From Alkalihalobacillus sp. AL-G (lineage in GTDB: Bacteria > Bacillota > Bacilli > Bacillales > Fictibacillaceae), in the NCBI RefSeq assembly GCF_030643805.1, contig NZ_CP094656.1:3782001-3846000 (forward strand): 64,000 nt of DNA, written 5' to 3'. Numbering within the stretch: the first letter of the stretch is position 1; each line of letters opens with the position of its first letter. Positions 26,227-35,300 of this stretch are shown here, one piece after another. The position numbers were made by a program, and so were the translations under genes. Below the pieces are notes generated by a model that saw only the letters and a program-made list of their open reading frames with translations, was not told where the DNA came from and did not search any database.

Positions 26227-26816
26227 TTAGAACGAAGTTGAGGGTTGCAATCGGCTGTTCGGGATCAATTGGTGTCATCAACCTTCCACAATACCTTGTA
26301 GAACTTCAAAAGATCGATTGCGAAATTAAAGTCGTGATGAGTGAGTCTAGCAGGAAATTTTTACAGCCGATGGTTATCGAAAGCTTAGTTCACAACGAGG
26401 TGATAACGGATGAAATGCAAAAGGGTACAGGTGAAGCACTACACATGAGATTGATACAATGGTGCGATCTTCTGATTGTACTGCCTGCGACTGCAAACAC
26501 GATCGGGAAAATTGCGAATGGTATTGCCGATAATGTACTGACTACAGCAGTGATAGCATGTAATAATCCGGTTATCATCATACCAAATATGAACGAAAGC
26601 ATGTGGGCATCCAAAATTGTCACAAAGAACGTCGAAGCATTAAAGTCATTCGATTTCACTGTCATCGAACCCATTTTACAAAATACGTACATAAGCTCAG
26701 AAAAAAGCTATAAACAAACATTAAGTATGCTTCAGCCTAAACAATTATTGAATGTACTCAATCATTTGCTTGAAGGAAGTTTCACGGAAACCAATCGAAA
26801 GGAGCCGTCGATTTAA
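26223..26816 (+). CDS. EpiD/LanD-like flavoprotein peptidyl-cysteine decarboxylase (HFCD family)
   Basis: A 197-residue Rossmann-like flavoprotein. It has the whole HFCD set: an N-terminal GCSGSIGVINLP FMN loop, the catalytic His74 in EALHMRLIQWCD, PATANTIGKIANGIADN (the PASANT motif), and PNMNESMW (the substrate-clamp motif PXMNXXMW). EpiD-type enzymes oxidatively decarboxylate a C-terminal Cys to an aminoenethiol. The precursor in this operon ends in exactly such a Cys. CoaC/CoaBC-type housekeeping decarboxylase is unlikely because there is no CoaB domain and the gene sits inside a RiPP operon. The start is a GTG overlapping the upstream stop, with AGAGGTG nine bases before it. Confidence 0.92.
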   Translation: MIRTKLRVAIGCSGSIGVINLPQYLVELQKIDCEIKVVMSESSRKFLQPMVIESLVHNEVITDEMQKGTGEALHMRLIQWCDLLIVLPATANTIGKIANGIADNVLTTAVIACNNPVIIIPNMNESMWASKIVTKNVEALKSFDFTVIEPILQNTYISSEKSYKQTLSMLQPKQLLNVLNHLLEGSFTETNRKEPSI

Positions 26817-28087
26817 TGTATACACATACCTACGTCCTGGAAAATGGTATTCGGGTTATCGTTGTCAATACGAACGACCAGTCAATGACGACGACGGCAG
26901 GTATTTTTGTCCGTCAAGGGGGGCGAAATGAATCTGAATCAGACAATGGAATCAGTCACTTCATCGAGCATTTATTAGCAAACACGAATCGCGCGATTGA
27001 AAACAAAAAAACAGCTGTGAAAAAAATCCTTTCTAACGGTGGTATTCTCAACGCCACTACTACAAAGGAAATCACTTATTACCATGGAACCTGCTTAAAG
27101 GAGCATACCAATGACCTAATCGATTCACTGTTCGAACTCATCTATAAGCCCGACATAACCGATTTGGATATCGAACGTGAAAAGAAAATCATTTTAGATG
27201 AATATCGAAATAAATTGTCCACAACCAATCAAATATACGAACATTTTTGGTCTTCTATATACGGGAAAAAGACATACGGCAACTGGGTGATTGGAAACGA
27301 AAAAACCATCAAGAGCTTTAATCGGGATCAAATTGAGCAATATTATGATTCGATTTATATTGCAGACAATATGTCCGTTGTCGTGTTGACAAATGAAGAT
27401 GCTTATAAGGTGATCAACAAAATCAATGAAGTTTTCAGTAAAATACCAATCGGTACACCAAACCCGACTGAAGTTCTGTTAGCACATGAAGTAGGATTGA
27501 ACAACATCCAAACGAGTAGTGATCAGCTGGTTGTTTGTTTTGGTGATAAAGGTCCTTCCTTCAGCGACCATAATTCAACATCCTTTGAACTATTGACTGC
27601 TTTATGGGGATCTATTCCTTCTTCAAGGCTATTCCAAGTCCTTAGAGAAGAATATAACCTCGTTTATCAAATCCAATCATTCAGTAACACATATGTACAA
27701 ACAGGAAATTACGGAATTATTGCCAATGTTCACAAAAATAATTTCCAAAAATTTGTTAGCCTGCTATATTATGAGATAGAACGCCTTCGAAATGAATTTT
27801 TCGAACCAGAAGAAATTTCTAGGGCTGTGTCCGTCTTGAAGACCTTTCTGCTGACGAAATTGAACTCCCCAGATTTTCTCCTTAGATTAATAGGTACTAG
27901 AGCTGCATTCGGTCACCATTTTTTCTTGAATGAAATGGTTCGAGAACTTAGCAGAATTACCCCTGATCATCTGATGTCTCTTGCAAATGAATACATTAAA
28001 CCAGATAACCTATCAATCATTACGTTAGGGAATATTACAGGGGATGAAATCATGGATACAATTTACAAGAAGGAGGAAGTTTCATGA
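26816..28087 (+). CDS. M16 family zinc peptidase, probable leader peptidase
   Basis: A 423-residue single-chain M16 (insulinase/pitrilysin) protein. The inverted zinc motif HFIEH lies at residues 48-52 and the distal Glu is probably in KKIILDEYRNK about 75 residues on. A C-terminal M16_C half follows (about 170-400), including SRLFQVLREEYNLVYQIQSF, the R/Y region of the family. Comparable peptidases occur in subtilosin-type (AlbE/AlbF) and PQQ (PqqF) pathways. Here it probably removes the leader, or degrades it. The start overlaps the preceding stop (TAATG). Confidence 0.9.
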   Translation: MYTHTYVLENGIRVIVVNTNDQSMTTTAGIFVRQGGRNESESDNGISHFIEHLLANTNRAIENKKTAVKKILSNGGILNATTTKEITYYHGTCLKEHTNDLIDSLFELIYKPDITDLDIEREKKIILDEYRNKLSTTNQIYEHFWSSIYGKKTYGNWVIGNEKTIKSFNRDQIEQYYDSIYIADNMSVVVLTNEDAYKVINKINEVFSKIPIGTPNPTEVLLAHEVGLNNIQTSSDQLVVCFGDKGPSFSDHNSTSFELLTALWGSIPSSRLFQVLREEYNLVYQIQSFSNTYVQTGNYGIIANVHKNNFQKFVSLLYYEIERLRNEFFEPEEISRAVSVLKTFLLTKLNSPDFLLRLIGTRAAFGHHFFLNEMVRELSRITPDHLMSLANEYIKPDNLSIITLGNITGDEIMDTIYKKEEVS

Positions 28088-28647
28088 GTTTATCCAACGC
28101 AGTGATTTCAGAAGACCAAGAAAAACTTTTTGAAGATGAAGACTTTTTATTGACTTATTTATTTCTTTCAGAGAATGAAGCAACGGTTACACAAATCCGT
28201 AGATTTACAGGTCTATCCCAGCTCCGCGTCGCACATATTTTAAACAAATTGATGAACCACGAACTTGTTAAAAAGCTGGATTATATCGGCGAACGAAATA
28301 TCCAGACCTCCATGTATACAACAGCCGTTCAAAATATTGATATGAGTAAGATTGCCGAAAAAAATAAAATCGGTGCAACGCATTTGATTATAAAAAAGGT
28401 TCAACGAGATATCTCGCAAATTTTATCAAATGACATCGATGGACTGATTCCGAAAATTTCCTATACTTCATTTCAATTAGCAGATGATTCATACAACACA
28501 GTTTTAAAAAAATTAAATGAAGTCCAAGAGTTGATCAAAGATTTGGAAAAGCAAGATCTCGAGCACAATAAAACAACGACACCAGCAGTATTTTTCCAAT
28601 CCTTCTATTCCAACTTAATTTCGAATCCGAGAGGAGAAATCAAATGA
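28084..28647 (+). CDS. Winged-helix DNA-binding protein of the RiPP operon
   Basis: A 187-residue protein. Residues about 20-75 look like a MarR/PadR-type winged helix: FLSENEATVTQIRRFTGLSQ, LRVAHILNKLMNHELVKKLD. A helical C-terminal region follows (SYNTVLKKLNEVQELIKDLE), suited to dimerisation. I cannot place it in a named family. It could be an autoregulator of the operon, perhaps acting at the dyad before the precursor gene. Its start overlaps the M16 stop (ATGA) and its end overlaps the exporter start, so it is co-expressed with the pathway. Confidence 0.7.
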   Translation: MSLSNAVISEDQEKLFEDEDFLLTYLFLSENEATVTQIRRFTGLSQLRVAHILNKLMNHELVKKLDYIGERNIQTSMYTTAVQNIDMSKIAEKNKIGATHLIIKKVQRDISQILSNDIDGLIPKISYTSFQLADDSYNTVLKKLNEVQELIKDLEKQDLEHNKTTTPAVFFQSFYSNLISNPRGEIK

Positions 28648-29891
28648 AGGAACTTTTTTTAAAAAATCCAAGTTATTTAAGACTCTGGATCGCACAGGTT
28701 ATTTCAGAAATAGGCGACGGGATCACGAAAACCCTTATTATTTTTCTTGTCGCCACATTAACCCAAGATCCATTCATGATTGGAATTGTTGTCTTTGCAC
28801 AACTGCTTCCCGGTGCATTGTTTGGTTCCATTCTAGGTCCAATCGTCGACCGCTTTTCTAAAAGAAATATTCTCGTATTGATGGATCTCTATCGAATGGG
28901 GATTGTTTTACTGATGATAGTGTTTAGCGACCAAGCATGGTTACTTATTCTTTTAATTGTTTTACAAGGTCTCGGAACAGCATTATTCGAGCCGGCTAGA
29001 GCTGCATCGATTCCATTTTTAGTCGATCAGGAAAAAATCCCTCAAGCTGTTGGTCTATCACAAGGAACCCGTCAAGCCATGATGATTATAGGTCCAGCAA
29101 TCGCGGGACTGCTATTATTCATCAGTAATACTGATATTATATTTGTTATCGATGCGATTACATATATTGTCTCCGCAGTTGTTCTCTTTACGATCACGAA
29201 ACTTGGAGGAAAAGCTAGTCCTGAAGCGGGCGGTGAATCGTATCTTTCATCCTTGAAAAGCGGGGTAGTCGCTATTGGGGAGGTTCCAGCCTTGCGCTTT
29301 CTTATCGTTCTATTAATACCCGTTACAATTGCTGCTGGAGTACTCAGCACCAACATTAGCGCGATGTTTTTACAAGCATTCGATGTACCTGCACAAGAAT
29401 TCGGTTATTTACAAGCTACAGTCGGAGCAGGCGCTGTCCTTGGCTCACTGCTGGCTCCAAAGCTCCTGAAGCGTTTACGGCCTGGCATAATGTTATTAGC
29501 CAGCACTGGACTTATAGGTGCCTGGATGATTGTTGTGTTGAGTCTTACACAATTTCAATCTGATTTCGGTACGTTCCCAATTTACGTTTGGGCATGTGTT
29601 GTAGGTTTCTTGAATGCAATGTTGAATGTTCCACTTAGTTCTTTATTTTTAAGTATCACTCCACAACAATTCTTAGGTCGAGGAGCAGCCATTTTCCAGT
29701 CCACAGTAAATTTTGGAATGATGGGTGGGATTTTGGCAGGTGGATATTTTGCCGGGTTAACCGACACCATTGTTACCACAGCATGGACTGGAGTTATCAT
29801 GGTCGTTATGATCTTTATTTTCCCACTCTTTAAAGGATTTAAAACGTTATCTGACGTCGGGAAGGAAGAAAAGAATCCTGAAGTTGCTTAA
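28644..29891 (+). CDS. MFS exporter of the RiPP operon
   Basis: A 415-residue major facilitator superfamily protein with about 12 helices. Between helices 2 and 3 it has the motif-A-like LGPIVDRFSKRNILVLMDLY, and it resembles drug or siderophore exporters of the EntS/MFS_3 group. The opening, FLKNPSYLRLWIAQVISEIG, is typical. As the last operon gene it is the obvious candidate for export of, and self-protection from, the mature peptide; no ABC exporter is present. The ATG overlaps the wHTH stop. No convincing terminator follows; a decayed transposase gene on the other strand ends within four bases. Confidence 0.88.
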   Translation: MKELFLKNPSYLRLWIAQVISEIGDGITKTLIIFLVATLTQDPFMIGIVVFAQLLPGALFGSILGPIVDRFSKRNILVLMDLYRMGIVLLMIVFSDQAWLLILLIVLQGLGTALFEPARAASIPFLVDQEKIPQAVGLSQGTRQAMMIIGPAIAGLLLFISNTDIIFVIDAITYIVSAVVLFTITKLGGKASPEAGGESYLSSLKSGVVAIGEVPALRFLIVLLIPVTIAAGVLSTNISAMFLQAFDVPAQEFGYLQATVGAGAVLGSLLAPKLLKRLRPGIMLLASTGLIGAWMIVVLSLTQFQSDFGTFPIYVWACVVGFLNAMLNVPLSSLFLSITPQQFLGRGAAIFQSTVNFGMMGGILAGGYFAGLTDTIVTTAWTGVIMVVMIFIFPLFKGFKTLSDVGKEEKNPEVA

Positions 29892-30303
29892 AGATAGTCA
29901 CCTTTTAAAAAAGCGGATACCTTAGGATAAGCTATACCCGTGTAACGGACACTGATGAAAAAGTGTCCCTTATACGTATCCTTTAATTTTCTATGACTGT
30001 TATACTTGGTGATCCATTGTCTAAGTATATAATCACCGGATATTTCGTACTTCCTGACAATCTCAGGTAGAGAAAAATCACCCGATAAATAATCTCTTAC
30101 TGCTGCTTCCTTAAGCTCCTTAGAATAGGACCTCCATGATTGGGATTCTTTTAAGCCCTCATTACTCAAATTGTTCAATCCATCGTTTTAATGAGTTTTT
30201 ATTGCTTGAAATTTTGAACAAAGTTCTCGAATGGAATACTCTCTATTATAAAAGCAAGCAATACTTCATATTTAAAATCTTCAGAGTAAGATCTTTTAGA
30301 CAT
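29888..30303 (-). pseudogene. Decayed IS3-family orfA (transposase helix-turn-helix subunit)
   Basis: The gene begins MSKRSYSEDFKYEVLLAFI, shifts frame at least twice, then continues LKRWIEQFE and ESQSWRSYSKELKEAAVRDY, ending in a long tail that overlaps the MFS stop by four bases. The two helix-turn-helix-like halves (SYSEDFKYEV and SYSKELKEAA) are the IS3/IS150 orfA arrangement. No orfB (DDE catalytic part) is present. The element is dead, but marks a past insertion at the edge of the RiPP cluster. Confidence 0.75.
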
Positions 30304-30398
30304 TGAAAAGCTCCCCAGAAGATAAAACAGATTTTTATTTTTTAATCTGTCTACCTTAGGGGGAGCGTATCAATCCAAGCTCGTTTTATTCCTCTATT

Positions 30399-31886
30399 TT
30401 AATTAATAGTTTCCAAGTCTTTTTCTTCTGTTACCTGTTCGTCCTTGGTGATTTCTGTTGCTTCCTCAGAATTGATATTTTGGGATTGTTTATCTTCATT
30501 GCCGAAATGATTGATGTTCCCTCGTGAAACAAAGCTTTCAATCATCGCTTTTAAATCCATCCCAGTAGATTCCTTAAGACTTTCCTGGACGCCTAGCATT
30601 GTCTTTGTCACATTATTCGCAACTTTGGTTGCACCACCGTTTGAATCACTGCCACCCATATCGATGATTTTCATATCTTTGATTTGGGATAATGGCTTAG
30701 AAATTTCACGTGCGTAATCAGGAAGTATTTTAATCAGCATCTCAAGAACCGCTGCATCACCGTATTGTTCCATAGCCTTGGCCATAAGTTCCTTCGCTTC
30801 CGCTTCCGCTCTACCCTGTTCACGGATAACTTCTGCTTTTGCTTGCCCGTCGATACGTGCTTTTTCAGCTTCGGCTTCCGCCTTGGCTTTGATGTCATAG
30901 GCATCGGCATCTGCTTGAGCTTTCCGTCGTTTTTGTTCTTCTTGTTCTAATTCCACCTGTCTTTGTCTTTCTATGTATTGAACTTTCATCTTTTCCTCTG
31001 TCTCTAGTTGAGATAGTTTGGATTTTTCAATCGCATACGCTTGTTCCGATTTTGCACGAGCTCGTTCTGTTTCTTCTTTAATTTGAGCTTCCTTCAAATC
31101 TTTTTCTTTTCTAGACTCAGCGATGGCCGTCAAGCGCTTATTTTCTTCGTCCTGCGCTTCTTGGTCATTTTTGGCTTTGTAAATACGTGTTTCTTTCTCA
31201 GAGTCAGATTCTGCCTTTTCTGCCTTTTTACGAATCTCAGCAATGCGAGGACGACCTAGATTATCTAGATAACCGTTTTCCTCATCTGCGTCACGCAAAT
31301 CATCCAGACCGAATGATGTAAGTTTAAAACCCATGTTATCCAATTCTTTTTGAGCGATTTCTTGAACTTGCTGGTTGAAGGATTCACGATCGTTATTGAT
31401 TTCTTCTACAGATAACTTTGACAGTATCGCACGAAGATTTGTTCCAAGCACTTTGGATACTTCTTCTTCGATTTCCCCTGGTTTTTTCCCTAAGAACTGT
31501 TCTGCATAACTTGCGACTCCCTTTAATGAATCTGCAATTTTAACGGAAGCAATAGCATCTGCAACAACAGGTACTCCTTGGAGGGTGTATACTTTTGGTG
31601 TTGTCAGTTTGATTTGAAATGAATTCAAATCTACTGGAGTACAGGTTTGGAACAACTTAAGTCGTATCCCGCCACCACGAATAATTTTTAAACTTCTTCC
31701 ATCTCCGTCTTCGAAAATCCGATTATCTTTTTCAGGATCACCTAGTTTCGGTCCCGTAATGATCAAAGCTTCATTGGAACTGGCTGTTTTGTAACGCAAT
31801 TTAAAAATGATAAACGTTGTAATTCCAATAATCAACAAAATAAAGAGTACAATCCCTGCAATCATCAGAGTTAAAAAACTTCCCAT
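30399..31886 (-). CDS. floT: Flotillin
   Basis: A 495-residue flotillin that organises functional membrane microdomains. An N-terminal hairpin/membrane segment (residues 5-29) is followed by an SPFH/PHB domain (about 40-200, with KLTTPKVYTLQGVPVVADAI) and a long EA-rich coiled coil (about 215-380) with many AEAEAKA-type repeats. The C-terminal 80 residues are variable and acidic. B. subtilis FloT (YuaG) has about 509 residues and is encoded after yuaF; no yuaF-like gene is adjacent here. GAGAGGGGAT precedes the ATG. Confidence 0.93.
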   Translation of the reverse strand: MGSFLTLMIAGIVLFILLIIGITTFIIFKLRYKTASSNEALIITGPKLGDPEKDNRIFEDGDGRSLKIIRGGGIRLKLFQTCTPVDLNSFQIKLTTPKVYTLQGVPVVADAIASVKIADSLKGVASYAEQFLGKKPGEIEEEVSKVLGTNLRAILSKLSVEEINNDRESFNQQVQEIAQKELDNMGFKLTSFGLDDLRDADEENGYLDNLGRPRIAEIRKKAEKAESDSEKETRIYKAKNDQEAQDEENKRLTAIAESRKEKDLKEAQIKEETERARAKSEQAYAIEKSKLSQLETEEKMKVQYIERQRQVELEQEEQKRRKAQADADAYDIKAKAEAEAEKARIDGQAKAEVIREQGRAEAEAKELMAKAMEQYGDAAVLEMLIKILPDYAREISKPLSQIKDMKIIDMGGSDSNGGATKVANNVTKTMLGVQESLKESTGMDLKAMIESFVSRGNINHFGNEDKQSQNINSEEATEITKDEQVTEEKDLETIN

Positions 31887-31990
31887 TTGATATCCCCTCT
31901 CAAAATTGTATGTATTTTACTTACCCCCTCTCATTCTAACAATAAGTAGCGTATGACGTCATCCGAAAATTGGAAATTCACCATAAAAAA

Positions 31991-32135
31991 TGCTCTGAAG
32001 CGTCTATACGGATAATGCCAAGCGAAAACTCAGCGAAACCATCACTATGGAGCGTTCATACGAACAGTTCGTGGTAAAAAGTCAGCTGAACCATCACTAT
32101 GGAGCATTCATAGGGACAGATTCGAGCTGAAACTA
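31991..32135. repeat. Three imperfect 52-bp tandem repeats
   Basis: CAGCGAAACCATCACTATGG and CAGCTGAACCATCACTATGG recur 52 bases apart, each followed by AGCGTTCATACG or AGCATTCATAGG. A more diverged unit, CTGAAGCGTCTATACGG, precedes them at the same spacing. It is non-coding and lies between floT and the terminators of the nuclease gene. Confidence 0.7.
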
Positions 32136-32156
32136 GTGCCCCAAATGAAAAAATAA

Positions 32157-32181
32157 CCCAGTTATGAGATGTATAACTGGG
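32157..32181 (-). terminator. Second terminator downstream of the nuclease gene
   Basis: AACCCAGTTAT pairs perfectly with ATAACTGGGTT; the minus strand continues ATTTTTTCATTTG. Confidence 0.75.
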
Positions 32182-32254
32182 TTTATTCCTTATTGAATAG
32201 AGAGTCAGAGGTACTTGCTACACAAGTACCAACTCATCATACGGCTGAAACAAA

Positions 32255-32285
32255 GCAGACACCGGGAGATAAGTGCCGGTGCCTG
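32255..32285 (-). terminator. First terminator of the YhcR-like gene
   Basis: GCAG-A-CACCGG pairs with CCGGTG-C-CTGC around a 9-base loop, 16 bases past the stop; the minus strand continues TTTGTTTC. Another perfect hairpin, GGTACTTG/CAAGTACC, lies between this and the second terminator. Confidence 0.65.
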
Positions 32286-32300
32286 CTTTCTGTCTAGTGC

Positions 32301-35300
32301 TTATTCGAGGATTTGGTCGATTGTTATGATCATTTCACTTGCGAAAGTTGTGTCAATCTTCTTTCCAGATTGTGCGTTTAAGAAGTTTTGCAGTGCGTTC
32401 AGCTTGTTCGCTTCTGCTCGCTCGTTTGGTGCGTTTTGTGCTGAGCGAATTTTGCTCTCTAATGCGTTGATGATTCCGTGGTGCGTTACTGCTCCATCTT
32501 CAACCGCTTCGTCTAGCATTTCATCAAGATCGTCCACCGTTGGAACAATGACGACGATAAATGTTTGGACTTCCTCTTGGTTAAAGTTGTTATCGACGGA
32601 ACGAACCTCCACGGTATATGCTCCGATTTCAGTTAACGTAAACGAGTTGCCTTCAACCTTCGTCCATTCTCCGTCGTTCACGCGGTATTCGGTTTTCATG
32701 ATACCGATGCCCTCACCGTCAGTCGCTTCAACTGTAAACGTGACATCTTCTTCATTTTCCACATCTGCTCCAATATTTCCGTCAACAGCAACGGTTGTAT
32801 TCGGTGCAAGATAGTCGCTGCTGATTCGAGCATCTGGATGGATCTCAATCGCTTCGTCAAAGCTTTCGATATAGTGGATTGTTGCTTCCAAATCATTTGG
32901 ACCCTGTACTGGATTTTCCGCTAACTCGAATAAGCGATAGTCGTCTGTTCCGTGTGGGTACATGTAGTTGTTCACGACAACTGTGTACGTTTCATCTGGC
33001 TGGACTTCACTTCCGTCTGGCAAGTAAAGGCTCACCACTTCATTCGTTTCTTCATTCCATGTATATCGGAATCCTGCTATGCTCACATCAGGTCCATACC
33101 ACGGGTGGAACTGAGTATTCAACACTTTACGGAGATCGTCTCCTGTTACGTGAAGCTTCACCAATGTGTTACCGAATGGTTGGATGTTGTACAGCTCGCC
33201 CCATGTAATCGGTCCGGCATCGAGATTATCTCGGATTCCGCCACCGTTCATGAGTGCGAAGTCTGCGTCCATCTCCCATCTCATTCCTTCTGCGATCAGG
33301 TTCCCAAGCGCGTTATCTCCGTAAAGTCCTTTTGTTGCGTAGCCGCCTTCAAGTGGTATCGCTGCTTCGCCAACAACCTCAGTCAGCTTCGGTCCGACCA
33401 TTTCAAGGTATTTGTCTAAAATCGCTGTAATTTCAGCATCTGGAGTGATTCCGCTTTGGACGACGTCAACGATTTCTGCTGATTTTTTTACAATATCATT
33501 CGTTGCAGGGTCGATTTCAAGATCCACGTCTGCGAATGCTTTTCCATATTCCCAAGCTTGAACGATCAGCTTGTTATCGACGACTGCATTTACTTTTACA
33601 TGGTTATGTGCGGCAAAAATGACATCGACAGCGTCGTTAATGCTCGTTGCGAGGTCAGCAACTTCTCCTGTCGCTGTTTCGCCGGATTGGTTCCCTGGTT
33701 CATGCGCGAGTACGACAATTGCCTCGACACCCTGCTCACGAAGTTCTGGTACAAACCGGTTTACGGCTCCCGCTTCATCTGTAAAACGAACGTTCTGAAT
33801 GCCATCAGGGATGACCATTGAAGGTGTTTCCGTCGTGACGATGCCGATGAATCCAATTTTCGTTCCACCAATCTCAAGAACGGTATATGGATCAAGCACC
33901 AATTCACCTGTATCCTTGTATTCCACGTTTGCTGCTACCATCGGAAAGTCGATGCCGTCATAGTTCTCGGTTCCTTCTGGGTGGTCCCCGCCATTGATAA
34001 GGCGCATCATTTCATCGACACCTTCATCAAATTCATGGTTTCCGAGTGTTCCGACGTCAAATCCCATCGCTTCCATCATTTCAACGGTCGGCTCATCTTG
34101 TAAAAGTGCGGAAACCGGTGAACTTGCTCCGACCATATCTCCAGAGTGGACCGTCAATGTGTTCGGGTTCGTTGCTTCGCGCTCGTTCAAGGACGCAGCA
34201 AGATAATCCATTCGTCCATATTTTACGCCTTCAATTGTGTCGGTTACATCAATTTTTCCGTGTAGGTCGTTGACACCTAGCAGCTGGACCTTGATGTTAT
34301 CGTTCGCACCGCTGTCTACTGCGGTATATCCTGCATCAATTGCATCCTGTTCTTTAAAGAAAAAGACGCGATTTTTTACAGGGATGTCCTCCCATTTTTC
34401 AGGGGCAACATATTGTTTCGTAAAATAATCGCCAACAAACTTGTCCGGACCGCCACGAGAGTTGAAGCGGAACTCGTATGGAAGCTCATCGATCGGATTA
34501 TCAGGATCCCACATACCACGGCCGTTTTCAATCGCTTCCTTCGCCGCTGAGCTGTAGGATTCAAAGTGCTCCAGGTTCGGATAGATAAAATATGGAACAG
34601 CTCGTCCGAGACGCACCATTTCTTCATTAACGTCCATGTCGCCTTTGTGGATGTGAGCTAAAAGACGTCCGTAGGAATCGAGAGCCTCTTCACCTACTTC
34701 GATCGTCACTTCTGTCCCTTGTGGAAGCAGTCGTTGAAGTTCTTCTTTTGCTGCTACCGCATGCTCACCTTGGGACTGGCCGTTATAATTCGTTTCAGGT
34801 GTATCGATTGATAGCATACGTACCTTCGTTGTTCCGATGACCGGATCAGTCAAGTGGACGGTATCGCCATCTACCACACTTTCAATCGTCGCGGTATATG
34901 TTTCCTTTGGTGCAGGTGCTGGAGGCTGGTCAGCTAGTAAACTGAAATCTCCTGCTTCGGTCGGTAAAAGCTGATACTCATTGTATTGGCCAACGACCGC
35001 CGTCACGTTGTACCATTTGCCTTCTTGTAGCGTGGACACATCAATTCCGGTTGAGCCTTCAACCCGTAGGATGACGCCTTGCATCGAATCATCGATAAAT
35101 GAAATATTGTATCCGCCGCCAGCTTCATCAGCTGGGATCGACTGGATGAATCCTGTCACATTGACAAGGGATCCCTCATGTGCCTCGCCACTATCGTCGA
35201 AAAGAGTTGATAGTTCGATAGATTTAGCTGCTGGGAGCTCGTTTCCTTCTGATAAAACGGTAATAGAGGTAGGTTCTATTTCAGTCAGGCTGCGATATGA

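Noticed and set aside
26223-26816. Housekeeping CoaC/Dfp-type decarboxylase
   Set aside because: The gene is embedded in the RiPP operon, lacks the CoaB half, and matches the peptide-acting EpiD motifs.
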